64,000 bases of DNA from the NCBI GenBank assembly GCA_023427985.1, contig JAEYZM010000004.1, positions 1-64,000 on the forward strand, given 5' to 3'. Positions 5,984 through 16,092 of this stretch are shown here, piece after piece (the first letter of the stretch is position 1; each line of letters opens with the position of its first letter). The stretch is from Bacteroidota bacterium (GTDB taxonomy: Bacteria > Bacteroidota > Bacteroidia > Sphingobacteriales > Sphingobacteriaceae). The notes under the pieces were generated by a model. The model did no database searches and was not told where the DNA came from. It worked only from the letters and a program-made list of their open reading frames with translations. Both the position numbers and the translations under genes were made by a program.

Positions 5984-8686
5984 TTAATTATTCTCCTTCA
6001 AGGCATTCAAATGTTGCTCTAAATGATACTCATCTTTGATCAACACTTCTCTTGCTTTAGAGCCTTCAAATGGACCAACAATCCCGAAGGCTTCTAATTG
6101 ATCGATAATCCTACCCGCTCTATTATATCCTAACTTCAATTTTCTTTGTATCAATGAAGTTGATCCTTGCTGATGCAAAACTATTAAACGTGCGGCATCT
6201 TCAAATAGTGCGTCGCGCTCACTCAAATCCATATCCTTAGCACTAGAACCTTCCCCATTTTCATCTACAAACTCTGGCAACAAATGCGCACTGGCATAGC
6301 CTCTTTGTCCGCCTATAAATTCTGTTACCTTCTCAACTTCTGGTGTATCTACAAACGCACATTGTAATCGAATCAAATCACTACCGATCGACAATAACAT
6401 ATCCCCTCTTCCGATCAACTGCTCTGCTCCACCCGCATCTAAAATTGTTCTCGAATCTATTTTCGAACTCACCCTAAACGCCAATCGGGCCGGGAAGTTT
6501 GCCTTAATCGTTCCTGTAATAACATTTACCGATGGTCTTTGTGTGGCAATCACCAAATGAATTCCAATGGCACGTGCCAATTGTGCCAATCTTGCTATCG
6601 GCGTCTCAATTTCTTTACCTGCCGTCATCATCAAATCGGCAAACTCATCTATCACTAAAACAATGAATGGCAAATATCGATGCCCCTCTTGCGGATTCAA
6701 TTTACGCGCAATGAATTTCGCATTATACTCTTTCAAATTCCGCACATGTGCATCTTTCAATAGCTCATACCGCTGATCCATCTCAATACACAATGAATTC
6801 AAAGTATGCACCACCTTCTTCGTATCCGTAATAATCGCATCTCCATCGCCCGGCAATTTTGCTAAAAAATGTCGCTCAATTTTTCGGAACAAGGTTAACT
6901 CCACTTTCTTCGGATCTACCATCACAAATTTAATTTGCGATGGATGTTTTTTATAAAGTAAAGAAACTAAGAGCGCGTTAATCCCTACCGATTTACCCTG
7001 ACCTGTAGCCCCCGCCATCAATAAATGCGGCATCTTCGCAAGGTCGGCCACAAACACTTCGTTCGATATGGTCTTACCTAATGCTATCGGTAAATCCATT
7101 TGCGCATGCTGATATTTTTCCGATGCCAATACCGATCGCATCGCCACCATCTCTGGCGTTTGATTAGGAACCTCTATACCGATGGTACCCTTACCTGGAA
7201 TAGGTGCAATGATACGAATACCCAATGCCGACAAACTCAATGCAATATCATCTTCCAAATTTTTTATTTTAGAAATACGCACACCCGCCGCAGGAACAAT
7301 CTCATACAAAGTCACCGTTGGACCAATGGTCGCTTTGATCTTTGCAATATCAATATTGTAATGACCCAATGTCTCTACAATCCTATTCTTATTACGTTCC
7401 AGCTCCTCTGCATTGACCGCTATCTTTGCACTACCATAATTCTCTAACAAATCCAATGGTGGATATTTATAACTCGACAAATCTAATGTCGGATCATACT
7501 CCCCTAATTCTTTCACCAAATCTTCCGCCGTAATCTCACCCGTATTCGTCGTAGCCACAACCGTTGGCTCTTCCACAACTTCCTCCATCTCTAACTCCAA
7601 ACTAGGCTCCGCTTTCGCTACACTTTCTTCCTTCTTATACTCCACTTTCTCAAAGCCATCTTCGTCCACAAGCTTATCTTCTTTCACTTGTGCCGATGTA
7701 TTACTTTCTATTTCTTCTTTTTCTCTTTTTAAATGTGCTGCTTCCTGGAAATTCTCTACATCCTCCTCCGCATCAATCTCTATCTCCTCCTCAGCATCTA
7801 CCTCCATTTCATCTTCAACCGATCTAATTATCGGCACCAATTCCTCTTCAACATGAACCTTGTTTCTACCTTCAAAAGGTTTTGGTTTTGCTTGAAAATC
7901 CGAACCGCTAGTTTCTGTTTGTGTTAATGGACTTCTATTGTATTCAACTGGCAATAACTCATCTTGCAATTCCTCTAAATTGTTTTGTGTCGATGTTCCA
8001 GTTAATTTTATTTTAGGTGCTTTAAAATCGATGTTGTATGCAATCACCAATACCGAAAGCCCTGCAAATCCAAGCAATCCAGCTGTACCAGCTTTACCTA
8101 TTACAGTATTCAACCATGCATTCATCTGGATGCCATAAGCACCCGATAAGTAATACCAATCGGTTTCTACAAAACTTAAAATGAATCCAATACTTATGGA
8201 TACAAATACCAAAAAGAACAAGGAATAAGCTAAAGTTTTTGAAATCTTTAACAAACTAACCTTAAATAATAATCGATATCCAATAAGAAAACTCGCTAAT
8301 ACAAATAAGAAGGACGATAGACCAAAACCTCTATACATAAATAGATGCGATACCATCGCTCCAATTATGCCCAACCAATTTTCAACTTTATGATTTTCTG
8401 CATCGAAAATTATCGACATACTCGAACCCGATACAACACTTTGATCTTCTTGCCAAGTAAAAATATAAGAGAAGAATGCAATGAAAAGATAAAGCGAAAT
8501 TAAAACCAATAACAAGCCAGAAATTTTTATGAATCGAGGATCCGTCGGCTTTTTAACTTTCGTTTTTTCGGTCGACTTTTTCTCTTCCTTTTTTTCCTTG
8601 CTCGCCTTTTGACTTAATCGCTCTTTTGGCTCTTCTTTAGTTGCCTCTGGTTCAGCTGGTAGTTGTGATCTTAATTTATTAGCCAT
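5984..8686 (-). CDS. ftsK: FtsK/SpoIIIE DNA translocase
   Basis: 900 residues. A basic N-terminal tail leads into four membrane segments (about residues 54-77, 105-142, 150-172, 199-217). A long acidic linker (about 230-390) is rich in Glu and Val-Glu runs. Then come the alpha/beta motor domain, with Walker A GATGQGKSV (559-567) and Walker B VLVIDEFAD (676-684), and a winged-helix gamma domain (about 825-885) with QRKLKLGYNRAGRIIDQLE. The protein is the septal hexameric pump that moves and unlinks chromosome termini at division. The gamma domain should read polar DNA signals and contact XerCD. It has its own -7 element at 8703-8710, within the 28-base gap after the Mpl-type gene. Confidence 0.97.
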   Translation of the reverse strand: MANKLRSQLPAEPEATKEEPKERLSQKASKEKKEEKKSTEKTKVKKPTDPRFIKISGLLLVLISLYLFIAFFSYIFTWQEDQSVVSGSSMSIIFDAENHKVENWLGIIGAMVSHLFMYRGFGLSSFLFVLASFLIGYRLLFKVSLLKISKTLAYSLFFLVFVSISIGFILSFVETDWYYLSGAYGIQMNAWLNTVIGKAGTAGLLGFAGLSVLVIAYNIDFKAPKIKLTGTSTQNNLEELQDELLPVEYNRSPLTQTETSGSDFQAKPKPFEGRNKVHVEEELVPIIRSVEDEMEVDAEEEIEIDAEEDVENFQEAAHLKREKEEIESNTSAQVKEDKLVDEDGFEKVEYKKEESVAKAEPSLELEMEEVVEEPTVVATTNTGEITAEDLVKELGEYDPTLDLSSYKYPPLDLLENYGSAKIAVNAEELERNKNRIVETLGHYNIDIAKIKATIGPTVTLYEIVPAAGVRISKIKNLEDDIALSLSALGIRIIAPIPGKGTIGIEVPNQTPEMVAMRSVLASEKYQHAQMDLPIALGKTISNEVFVADLAKMPHLLMAGATGQGKSVGINALLVSLLYKKHPSQIKFVMVDPKKVELTLFRKIERHFLAKLPGDGDAIITDTKKVVHTLNSLCIEMDQRYELLKDAHVRNLKEYNAKFIARKLNPQEGHRYLPFIVLVIDEFADLMMTAGKEIETPIARLAQLARAIGIHLVIATQRPSVNVITGTIKANFPARLAFRVSSKIDSRTILDAGGAEQLIGRGDMLLSIGSDLIRLQCAFVDTPEVEKVTEFIGGQRGYASAHLLPEFVDENGEGSSAKDMDLSERDALFEDAARLIVLHQQGSTSLIQRKLKLGYNRAGRIIDQLEAFGIVGPFEGSKAREVLIKDEYHLEQHLNALKENN

Positions 8687-8702
8687 TCTTTTGCTAAATA
8701 TG

Positions 8703-8710
8703 CAAATATA
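8703..8710 (-). promoter_or_regulatory. -7 element before ftsK
   Basis: Minus-strand TATATTTG, 16 bases upstream of the ftsK start, with a TTG about 16 bases further up at the end of the preceding gene. This suggests an internal promoter giving ftsK expression independent of the upstream operon. Confidence 0.55.
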
Positions 8711-8714
8711 AAAT

Positions 8715-10085
8715 TTATTCGCTTAACAATTCTTGCGCAAATTGATCAACATTCACACCATCAAAATTACCCGAACTCATCAGCAATAAGTTAAAACCCT
8801 TATAATCAAACGATTTTAAGTAATCCTGTAATTTTTCCGTACTCGTAAAGATGTGAATATCGCTCCTTCCAAATGCTGCCTTTACTTCTTCTTCTGTAAT
8901 ATTTTCCAAACGCTTATGTTCAATCACATGCGTATTGTAATATACAATGGCAACATCGGCATACTTCATCGAATCTTTATATTCTGATAAGAAATTTTTA
9001 TTTAAACTACTGAAGGTATGCAATTCCATACATGCCAATAATTTCTTGTTCTGGAATTGATTTTTTACAGCTGCAATCGTAGCTTTTAATTTCGATGGAG
9101 AATGCGCAAAATCCTTATACACTCTGCTATCCGAATTCTCTGCAATCAATTCGAGCCTTCTCGCTGCTCCTTTAAAACTTTGTATCGATTGATAAAAATC
9201 ATTTTCATCAATACCCAATGCAATACAAGCTTTCAAAGCTGCATTCAAATTCTGCATATTATGCTCACCAAAAATTTGCAAAGGAATTTCTTGTGCCGAT
9301 GTTTCAAGATAGCAAATGCCTTCGCTTACACGATATGGATGAGTGGAGTATGGAATTTTTAGTACATCTGTTCTTGGATGTTCTTCTACCAATTGCTTTA
9401 ATACCAAATCATTCTCACAATAAATCAATGTTGCGTTAGCATCCAAGGTGTCTATGAAAATGCGAAACTGATCCAAATAATTTTCAAATGTTGGAAAGAC
9501 ATTGATATGATCCCAAGCAATACCACTTAATATGGCGATATTGCCTTTGTATAAATGAAACTTAGGCCTTCTGTCAATGGGCGACGACAAATATTCATCT
9601 CCTTCTAAGACCATTAGTTTTGCTTCTTTAGAAATTTTCACCATGGTCTCAAAACCCTTGAGTTGTGCGCCCACCATATAATCGAAATTCAAACTCAAAT
9701 CTTGCAGAACATGTAGTATCATTGCTGTAATTGAAGTTTTACCATGACTGCCTCCAACCACTAATCGGGTTTTATCTTTCGATTGTTCGTACAAATATTC
9801 TGGATAAGAAAAGATGGGTAGATTCAATTCTTGCGCCTTTAACAATTCCGGATTGTCGGCACGAGCATGCATCCCCAAAATAATTGCAGAAATATCTTCT
9901 GTAATCTTATCGGGAAACCAACCCATTTCAAGGGGTAATAGTCCATGCTTTTCTAATCTACTTTTAGATGGTTCAAAAATCTCATCGTCTGAACCTGTAA
10001 TGATGTATTCATTCTTCAGCTTCAATGCAATTGCAAGGTTATGCATTGCACTACCGCCAATAGAAATAAAATGTATTTTTTTCAT
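8715..10085 (-). CDS. mpl: Mpl-type UDP-MurNAc:tripeptide ligase
   Basis: 456 residues of the Mur ligase family. The N-terminal Rossmann-like domain starts HFISIGGSAMHNLAIAL. The ATP loop GGSHGKTSIT is at 111-120, and a later EGDEY and AWDHINVF match ligase motifs. The mid-protein ends with FAHSPSKLKATIAAVK, the Mpl/MurC C-terminal domain signature. It is the Mpl-like subtype widespread in this phylum, which joins recycled tripeptide to UDP-N-acetylmuramate in peptidoglycan recycling. A diverged MurC is the alternative, but the missing standard division-cluster neighbours argue for Mpl. Its ATG overlaps the stop of the 1460-residue protein gene (TAATG), so it is translationally coupled to it. 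Confidence 0.85.
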   Translation of the reverse strand: MKKIHFISIGGSAMHNLAIALKLKNEYIITGSDDEIFEPSKSRLEKHGLLPLEMGWFPDKITEDISAIILGMHARADNPELLKAQELNLPIFSYPEYLYEQSKDKTRLVVGGSHGKTSITAMILHVLQDLSLNFDYMVGAQLKGFETMVKISKEAKLMVLEGDEYLSSPIDRRPKFHLYKGNIAILSGIAWDHINVFPTFENYLDQFRIFIDTLDANATLIYCENDLVLKQLVEEHPRTDVLKIPYSTHPYRVSEGICYLETSAQEIPLQIFGEHNMQNLNAALKACIALGIDENDFYQSIQSFKGAARRLELIAENSDSRVYKDFAHSPSKLKATIAAVKNQFQNKKLLACMELHTFSSLNKNFLSEYKDSMKYADVAIVYYNTHVIEHKRLENITEEEVKAAFGRSDIHIFTSTEKLQDYLKSFDYKGFNLLLMSSGNFDGVNVDQFAQELLSE

Positions 10086-13000
10086 TAATTATTTTTAAAA
10101 CTTCTTACAAAATCAAGTTTACGTTTGATAGCCGATATTGAATATGGTGTTCTACCTTTAGTTTTTTCCATCAATATTTTATTAAAATCTTCATCCGATG
10201 AAATGGCTTCCATTTGACCTTGTCGGAAAGTATAGAAATACCAATCGTTCGGTGATACTTCAAAATAAATATTTACGATATTACCACTTCTTTTTCGAAC
10301 CACTTCCATATAACCAAAGAACTCTTTGTTCACCTGTTTGTCATAGATAGACATGATGCCAATTTTATTATTTACCGATCTCCAAGAACGTCTCGTTTGA
10401 TCCCATTCCATTTGAACGCCAGAGATAATAAATCCTTTTTCCATTGACTTTGGAAGTTTATAGATACCTGTCGTATTTACATCTTCCATCATTTTTGTAA
10501 CATCTTTTTCTGGAAATAATTCGGCCATTGCTCTATGAAACTTTGCTTCATCTTTACGATCGCCATTCACATCAAAGCCATTGAGTTCAATATTTTTTAA
10601 TAGAAGGTTAGTTGCTTCAGGTAAGAAGATGAAATCCAATACTGCTACTACATCGACAATTGTTTTACCTGCTGTTAGATCTACATTCACATTTCCTGCA
10701 GTGCTCAAAATTAATTTATCGCCAAACTCTACCCCTAAATTAATTTTACCTTCAGCAAAAATCTTTTCTTTCTGATCATCAAACTGCATGTAATTACCAG
10801 TTTTTGCATCGGCAAATAATTTGTTCGGCTGACCTATTTTAAATTGTTGTGCATTTTCATCGTAGATCAATTGACCTTCTACATTAATAACATCCACATC
10901 GTTTGGTTCAATTTTCTTACTTAAGAACGTTGCATAAGATTCGTAATTGGTAATACCCAAATGGACACCAGAATACACTCGATTTTTATTTTCATCGCGA
11001 GGGTCATTCAATACCAATGCAACAGTATCTGGATTCACAAAACCTTTATAGCGGAAATATTGCGATTTAATAATTTGTGAATTATGATTCATCTTCACAA
11101 AACCATCGTAGTCGAGGTATCGCTCTGCAGCTTTTAAATACACATCGCCCTTGTATCTTACTTTTGGATTCAACAAGAAATTCATGGTATCTGTGATACT
11201 TCCTTTTGCAAAGGTTTGCAAGCTTGTATCAACTTTTGTTTCTTTAAAATGAATTCGCTGACCTAAGCTATCTTGCTTTGTTTTATAATCGTAGTACGCA
11301 TTTGCAGCATATTTCTTTTTCCCAAATACATCGACATATGCATCGTATAATCGGTGATATCTCGTAGTTGTATTCGCATATATCTCTGAATTCTCTAAGC
11401 GTTGCATCACCGCTTTACTGTAAATTTCTACGTGATTGCTGTCTGGAATTATTTCTGCATCGGCAACTAAAATTCTAGGAACACCATCGATCTTAATGTC
11501 TTCTTTTACTAAATCGTAAATAGCATTACTTGCGACAAAATCTAAGGAGTCTTGCGATGGATGTAAAGAGATGAATGAGTAATCGCTCGCATCACCATCC
11601 AATTTCTTGAACTCCATTTTGCGCTCATCAAAGTACCATATGAATTGAGGCAATTGAGTTGCGTATAAATTGTATGGGAATTTTATCAACTCCGATGTGT
11701 TATTATTTAGAAACTCCCCTTTTCTTCCGACATAATCAATTCTTGATTTTACACTTCCGGCTTCAATTGCTAGTTTACTCGTATCAACTGCATAAATTTT
11801 TGCGATTGACTCTTGAGCATTGAATTCTGTTGGACTGTAAACAAACCTCCTCGAAAATAAGTCGGCACCCGGAATTTTAGACCATCCATTACCTGTTAAA
11901 TCTTGCGGTGTATATACCAAAGTTCCATTAAAAATATTATCCCTCTCGTAAATCTTTGTCGATTCTTTTAAGGTCGATACAAACATGCTGTCTTCATAAG
12001 GTTCCCAATGGAATTTTGAATTGAATGACTGAGCAAGTGGATGATGATCTTGAGCTTTTAAATCGAAACTATTGATTTTTGCATTCGTAGAGTCGAGCAT
12101 AAAAATAAAGAGATCCGATTTCGTTTCCGATGCAATGTATTTGATTAAACCTGAACCATAAAATCCATAATCAGAAAGCTTAATCGTATTGAAATATGTA
12201 GCTTTTCCTTTGTACATGGGATAACCTTCTGCAGGAGTTCTATGAACAAAACCCAATGAGGTATCGGGTTGGTAAGTTAATACTTGATCAAAATCAGGGA
12301 AGATTCCACCCGAATGCATCAAGCCCGGAAACGCAAGTCCTGCTGTAGCACTTAAATTATCTAAACTATCAATAATGAATGGAGAAATCTTGAACCAAAA
12401 ATCCGATCGTCTGTAAACTCCTTTTTGAATATAGGGATAGTCGTAATACACATACGATTCACTTAAGGATTCAAAATAAGGATACTGTGGATAGTTTTTC
12501 AATCCCGATTTATTGTCGGGTTCGTCAATGTAGAGTCGACCATTGATATCCTTTAAAACCGTTTTTAAATTTAATAATTGTCTATTTCCAAAGCGATCTT
12601 CTTTCCCCAAAACTTTGATTTTCATAGAATCAATTTTAGGCATTTCGATTTTGAAATTATCGTAACTAAAGCTAAAATTTCTTCCAAAAAAATCAAGAGT
12701 TCCTGCATTTATCAAGCCTCCAAAAACCATGTCTCTATTGGCTTTCACCGTTACTTTACCATACAAAGGAGTGATTTTAACATTTTGAGAATCGCTTAAA
12801 TAAATTTGTTCAATTCCTTGAATTTCTATATCTTTAGTATTGATGTTCAAATAGGCATTGATGTTTGAATCTGCTAATGATCCAAATCGAATTACATCGT
12901 AATCTAAATTACCAGCTTCGTTACTGATATAATTAAATGTTTTTTCATGAATCTTAATGGTTCCTGCAACTTCGTCGATCGAAACAAATCCCCACTCCAT

Positions 13001-14467
13001 CATATTCCTCAATAAACCAATCACATCTTGTTCCCGTAATTTCACTTCTTTTGCATATGCACCAATTCCTATGATGTTCGACTTCTCTCTTAATGACAAT
13101 CGTTTTAAGACTGTTAAAGGATTGTAGTCTTGTATGCCAGCAACTCTTCTAAATTTTTCTTCTTTATAAAAGTTTTTAGATTCAAAAAAAGATTCACGTT
13201 GAAATTTACCTAAGATCATACCCATTTCAATAATAGGTTTGTCGATGTCCCACTGCATACGTTCCACCTCATAGGTCATTTTATGGTAGGAATCGTAAAA
13301 TGCTGCATTTCCAATTCCTTGATCTTGCCTCAATAAAACAAGTTGACGTTTACTCGCATTGAACCTAAATTCAACACCCGGATGGTAAATAGAATCTTGC
13401 TGCAAGTAAATAGAAACTTCAGCTGGGAAGGAACTCACTTCATTCTCTTTTAAAATATATGCGTTCGCAAATGTTTTAAGAATTGTTTTTCCATTTGAAT
13501 AAATTACAATACTTGCTCTTTCCTCATTGTTACCTGTACCGTATAATTTACTTCCCGCCATGCTGAACCCACCTTTATAATCTACGTTCGGAAAGAAATT
13601 TCTAATCTCATAATCCTTTTTATAGGATTCAAATTTAGGATAGGTTGCATTATCCACTTTGTTGTTAGTCGACATGCGATCTTCTAACCTACCAATCAAT
13701 GCTGTACTAAAAAGTTTGTTATGAAAAAACAAAACCGAATCTGCAGTGTAATCCGATTTACTACAATCAATTCTATAATTTCTCAATTTGGCATATACAA
13801 TCGTGCTATCTTGTCCACCTCTAGTCCAATTCACTATTCCAGATTTTGCTCTCCAATTATTTTTCAGAGGAAAGTAAACACCTTCTGTTCCATAGATGAT
13901 AGAACGATCGCCTCTTGCTGTCCCAATAATATCAGTACTCCCCTTTACAATTAAAATTGGAACTGAATCCATTTTTAACTCATAATTTGGATTGGTAAAT
14001 ATCCATTTTGTATTTTTTGATTCAAATAAAACATTACCACTAAAAAAATTAGAACTAAAATTCAAAAACTGTGATGCTTCTCTATTTCTTTTTTTCAATA
14101 AAGCATCAAGTATGATATGAATACTTTTAAAATCTTCAACTGCTTTGCTCGACTTAGTTAAATCGACCATTGTTTTTAAATAATCGCGGTACTCCTGATC
14201 GGCTTTCATTTTACGATCCGACATTTTATTCGCAGTCTGTAAAATGATTGTCTTCTGATCTAAATCAAATACTCCTGCCTTCCAAACTTTCTCAAAATTA
14301 TTTAAGGTTTTATTACTCTCAGGATCGGCTTTCGTATCTCTGAAATAAGCATTCAATTCGGGAATTAATTTTTCAACATCATTACTAAAACCTTTCGGTT
14401 GAGCAAATGAGGTCTTACTCGTAATTAAAAACAGAACAGATATGAGAAGTAATAATATTTTTTTCAT
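10085..14467 (-). CDS. Large exported protein of unknown function (1460 aa)
   Basis: Signal peptide at residues 1-22 (cleavage after FA/Q). I recognise no catalytic domain. The N-terminal 150 residues are helical (NKTLNNFEKVWKAG, then KMKADQEYRDYLKTM). The rest is long beta-rich sequence with recurring strand pairs such as GKVTVKANRDMVFGGLI, KGKATYFNTIKLSDYGFYGSG and NLGVEFGDKLILSTAGNVNVDL. Some of these recall OstA/LptA-like jelly-roll strands. It ends with a basic tail. It could be an envelope biogenesis or scaffold protein. It is coupled downstream of prmA (gap 6 bases) and upstream of the Mpl-type ligase (1-base overlap), between genes for translation and cell-wall recycling. Confidence 0.7.
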   Translation of the reverse strand: MKKILLLLISVLFLITSKTSFAQPKGFSNDVEKLIPELNAYFRDTKADPESNKTLNNFEKVWKAGVFDLDQKTIILQTANKMSDRKMKADQEYRDYLKTMVDLTKSSKAVEDFKSIHIILDALLKKRNREASQFLNFSSNFFSGNVLFESKNTKWIFTNPNYELKMDSVPILIVKGSTDIIGTARGDRSIIYGTEGVYFPLKNNWRAKSGIVNWTRGGQDSTIVYAKLRNYRIDCSKSDYTADSVLFFHNKLFSTALIGRLEDRMSTNNKVDNATYPKFESYKKDYEIRNFFPNVDYKGGFSMAGSKLYGTGNNEERASIVIYSNGKTILKTFANAYILKENEVSSFPAEVSIYLQQDSIYHPGVEFRFNASKRQLVLLRQDQGIGNAAFYDSYHKMTYEVERMQWDIDKPIIEMGMILGKFQRESFFESKNFYKEEKFRRVAGIQDYNPLTVLKRLSLREKSNIIGIGAYAKEVKLREQDVIGLLRNMMEWGFVSIDEVAGTIKIHEKTFNYISNEAGNLDYDVIRFGSLADSNINAYLNINTKDIEIQGIEQIYLSDSQNVKITPLYGKVTVKANRDMVFGGLINAGTLDFFGRNFSFSYDNFKIEMPKIDSMKIKVLGKEDRFGNRQLLNLKTVLKDINGRLYIDEPDNKSGLKNYPQYPYFESLSESYVYYDYPYIQKGVYRRSDFWFKISPFIIDSLDNLSATAGLAFPGLMHSGGIFPDFDQVLTYQPDTSLGFVHRTPAEGYPMYKGKATYFNTIKLSDYGFYGSGLIKYIASETKSDLFIFMLDSTNAKINSFDLKAQDHHPLAQSFNSKFHWEPYEDSMFVSTLKESTKIYERDNIFNGTLVYTPQDLTGNGWSKIPGADLFSRRFVYSPTEFNAQESIAKIYAVDTSKLAIEAGSVKSRIDYVGRKGEFLNNNTSELIKFPYNLYATQLPQFIWYFDERKMEFKKLDGDASDYSFISLHPSQDSLDFVASNAIYDLVKEDIKIDGVPRILVADAEIIPDSNHVEIYSKAVMQRLENSEIYANTTTRYHRLYDAYVDVFGKKKYAANAYYDYKTKQDSLGQRIHFKETKVDTSLQTFAKGSITDTMNFLLNPKVRYKGDVYLKAAERYLDYDGFVKMNHNSQIIKSQYFRYKGFVNPDTVALVLNDPRDENKNRVYSGVHLGITNYESYATFLSKKIEPNDVDVINVEGQLIYDENAQQFKIGQPNKLFADAKTGNYMQFDDQKEKIFAEGKINLGVEFGDKLILSTAGNVNVDLTAGKTIVDVVAVLDFIFLPEATNLLLKNIELNGFDVNGDRKDEAKFHRAMAELFPEKDVTKMMEDVNTTGIYKLPKSMEKGFIISGVQMEWDQTRRSWRSVNNKIGIMSIYDKQVNKEFFGYMEVVRKRSGNIVNIYFEVSPNDWYFYTFRQGQMEAISSDEDFNKILMEKTKGRTPYSISAIKRKLDFVRSFKNN

Positions 14468-14473
14468 TGAGAA

Positions 14474-15313
14474 TTATTTGTTTTTAATAAACGTAGCAAC
14501 TACCCAATTATTCTTTGATTGATGATGAAGCATTTTCAAATTGTATTTCATTGCTTCAGTCTGAATTAGGCTCAAATCTTCCGTGTAAAAACCACTAAAT
14601 AAAATTAATCCATTTTCAGGTAAACACGCTGCATAGGCATGCATATCGTTTAATAATATATTTCGATTGATGTTCGCTAAAATTATATCGAAGGCTTTCC
14701 CTTTTAAGGTCGATGCATCCCCCTCCAGAATCTCAGCCTCATTCATTGCATTCAATTCGGCATTCTCCTTCGTACTTTCTACTGCTAGTGCATCGTTATC
14801 TATTGCTGTGATTTTATTGGCACCCATTTGATATGCAAGTATTGCAAGAACACCTGTTCCACAACCCATATCTAATACCGATTTATTTTTGAAATCCAAA
14901 CCCAACATCACTTCTGCCATTTGATAGGTGGTCTCATGATGTCCAGTACCAAATGCCATTTTAGGATGAATTTTTATCTTATGAGCATACTCTTTTTCTT
15001 CGTGAAAATCGGCATATATATATACCTTCCCAGCAACATCAATCGCTTGGAAACTACTTTCCCATACTTCATTCCAATTTTTATAAGGGATTAAATTGAT
15101 TTCATAAGCAAATGTATACTGTTCTTTATAGGGACTAAGTACATTTTGAACTTTTTGTTCATCAAAATCTTTTGTAGGTATGTATGCTCTAAAACCTAAA
15201 TCGTTCTGATCAAAAGAATCAAATCCAATTTCTGCTAAATCGTTCATCAACAAATCGGGTAAGTATTCTTCTGCCGATACAATTGTGAATACCAGTTCAA
15301 AATAATTCCCCAT
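14474..15313 (-). CDS. prmA: Ribosomal protein L11 methyltransferase
   Basis: 279 residues. PKMAFGTGHHETT (117-129) is the PrmA signature loop, and the SAM site DMGCGTGVLAI lies at about 148-158 with acidic TAIDND after it; NINRNILL is the catalytic-motif region. The N-terminal domain (1-90) is the substrate-recognition module. It methylates lysines and the N-terminus of ribosomal protein uL11. It is 2 bases downstream of tpiA. Confidence 0.95.
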   Translation of the reverse strand: MGNYFELVFTIVSAEEYLPDLLMNDLAEIGFDSFDQNDLGFRAYIPTKDFDEQKVQNVLSPYKEQYTFAYEINLIPYKNWNEVWESSFQAIDVAGKVYIYADFHEEKEYAHKIKIHPKMAFGTGHHETTYQMAEVMLGLDFKNKSVLDMGCGTGVLAILAYQMGANKITAIDNDALAVESTKENAELNAMNEAEILEGDASTLKGKAFDIILANINRNILLNDMHAYAACLPENGLILFSGFYTEDLSLIQTEAMKYNLKMLHHQSKNNWVVATFIKNK

Positions 15314-15315
15314 AA

Positions 15316-16092
15316 TTATAAAATAGAATTATATGTAATAACGATGTCGGTAAAGTCTCTCGATTTTAAGGACGCTCCACCTATCAATCCGCCATCAATA
15401 TCTTTTTGCGAAAATAGGCTAAAAGCATTGCTCGGATTGCAACTGCCGCCATATAAAATACTAATTGATTCCGCTACTGACACTCCATACTTTTCAGCTA
15501 TTACCGAACGAATATAAGCATGCATTTCTTGAGCTTGTTCCGGACTTGCAGTTTTTCCTGTACCAATTGCCCATACCGGCTCATATGCTAAAACCAACTG
15601 TTGAAATTGTTCTGCACTCAAATGAAATAAGGATTCTACAATTTGTTTTTTCACCACATCGAACTGAATGTTTTTTTCTCTTTCTTCTAACAATTCACCG
15701 ATGCAAAATATTGGCGATAAATCTTGAGATAATGCAGCATCAACTTTTCTTGCAAGCAATTTTTCATCCTCATGAAAATAAGCGCGACGCTCCGAATGCC
15801 CAATAATTACATAGCTTGCGCCCACGGAACGAATCATATCGCAAGAAATCTCACCGGTATAAGCGCCGGATTTTTCATGATGACAGTTCTGTGCAGCAAC
15901 AAAACAATTGTGCTCTGCATTCACCAATTTTGCAATCGAACTTAAATGAATATAGGGCGGACAAAAAATTGTTTTCACCTCTTTGTGCAATTCATCTTTC
16001 ACCATATACAAAGCTTCCGAAATCAATTCGAGACCTTCGTTGTAGTTTTTATTCATCTTCCAATTACCTGCAACAATCTTTACTCTACTCAT
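15316..16092 (-). CDS. tpiA: Triosephosphate isomerase
   Basis: 258 residues. Catalytic residues are visible: Asn10 and Lys12 (GNWKMNK), His99 (IIGHSERR) and Glu171 (AYEPVWAIGTGKTA). The phosphate loop is LYGGSCNPSN. It interconverts dihydroxyacetone phosphate and glyceraldehyde 3-phosphate in glycolysis. Its start overlaps the end of the GlmU-like gene by 8 bases and it is followed directly by prmA. Confidence 0.97.
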   Translation of the reverse strand: MSRVKIVAGNWKMNKNYNEGLELISEALYMVKDELHKEVKTIFCPPYIHLSSIAKLVNAEHNCFVAAQNCHHEKSGAYTGEISCDMIRSVGASYVIIGHSERRAYFHEDEKLLARKVDAALSQDLSPIFCIGELLEEREKNIQFDVVKKQIVESLFHLSAEQFQQLVLAYEPVWAIGTGKTASPEQAQEMHAYIRSVIAEKYGVSVAESISILYGGSCNPSNAFSLFSQKDIDGGLIGGASLKSRDFTDIVITYNSIL

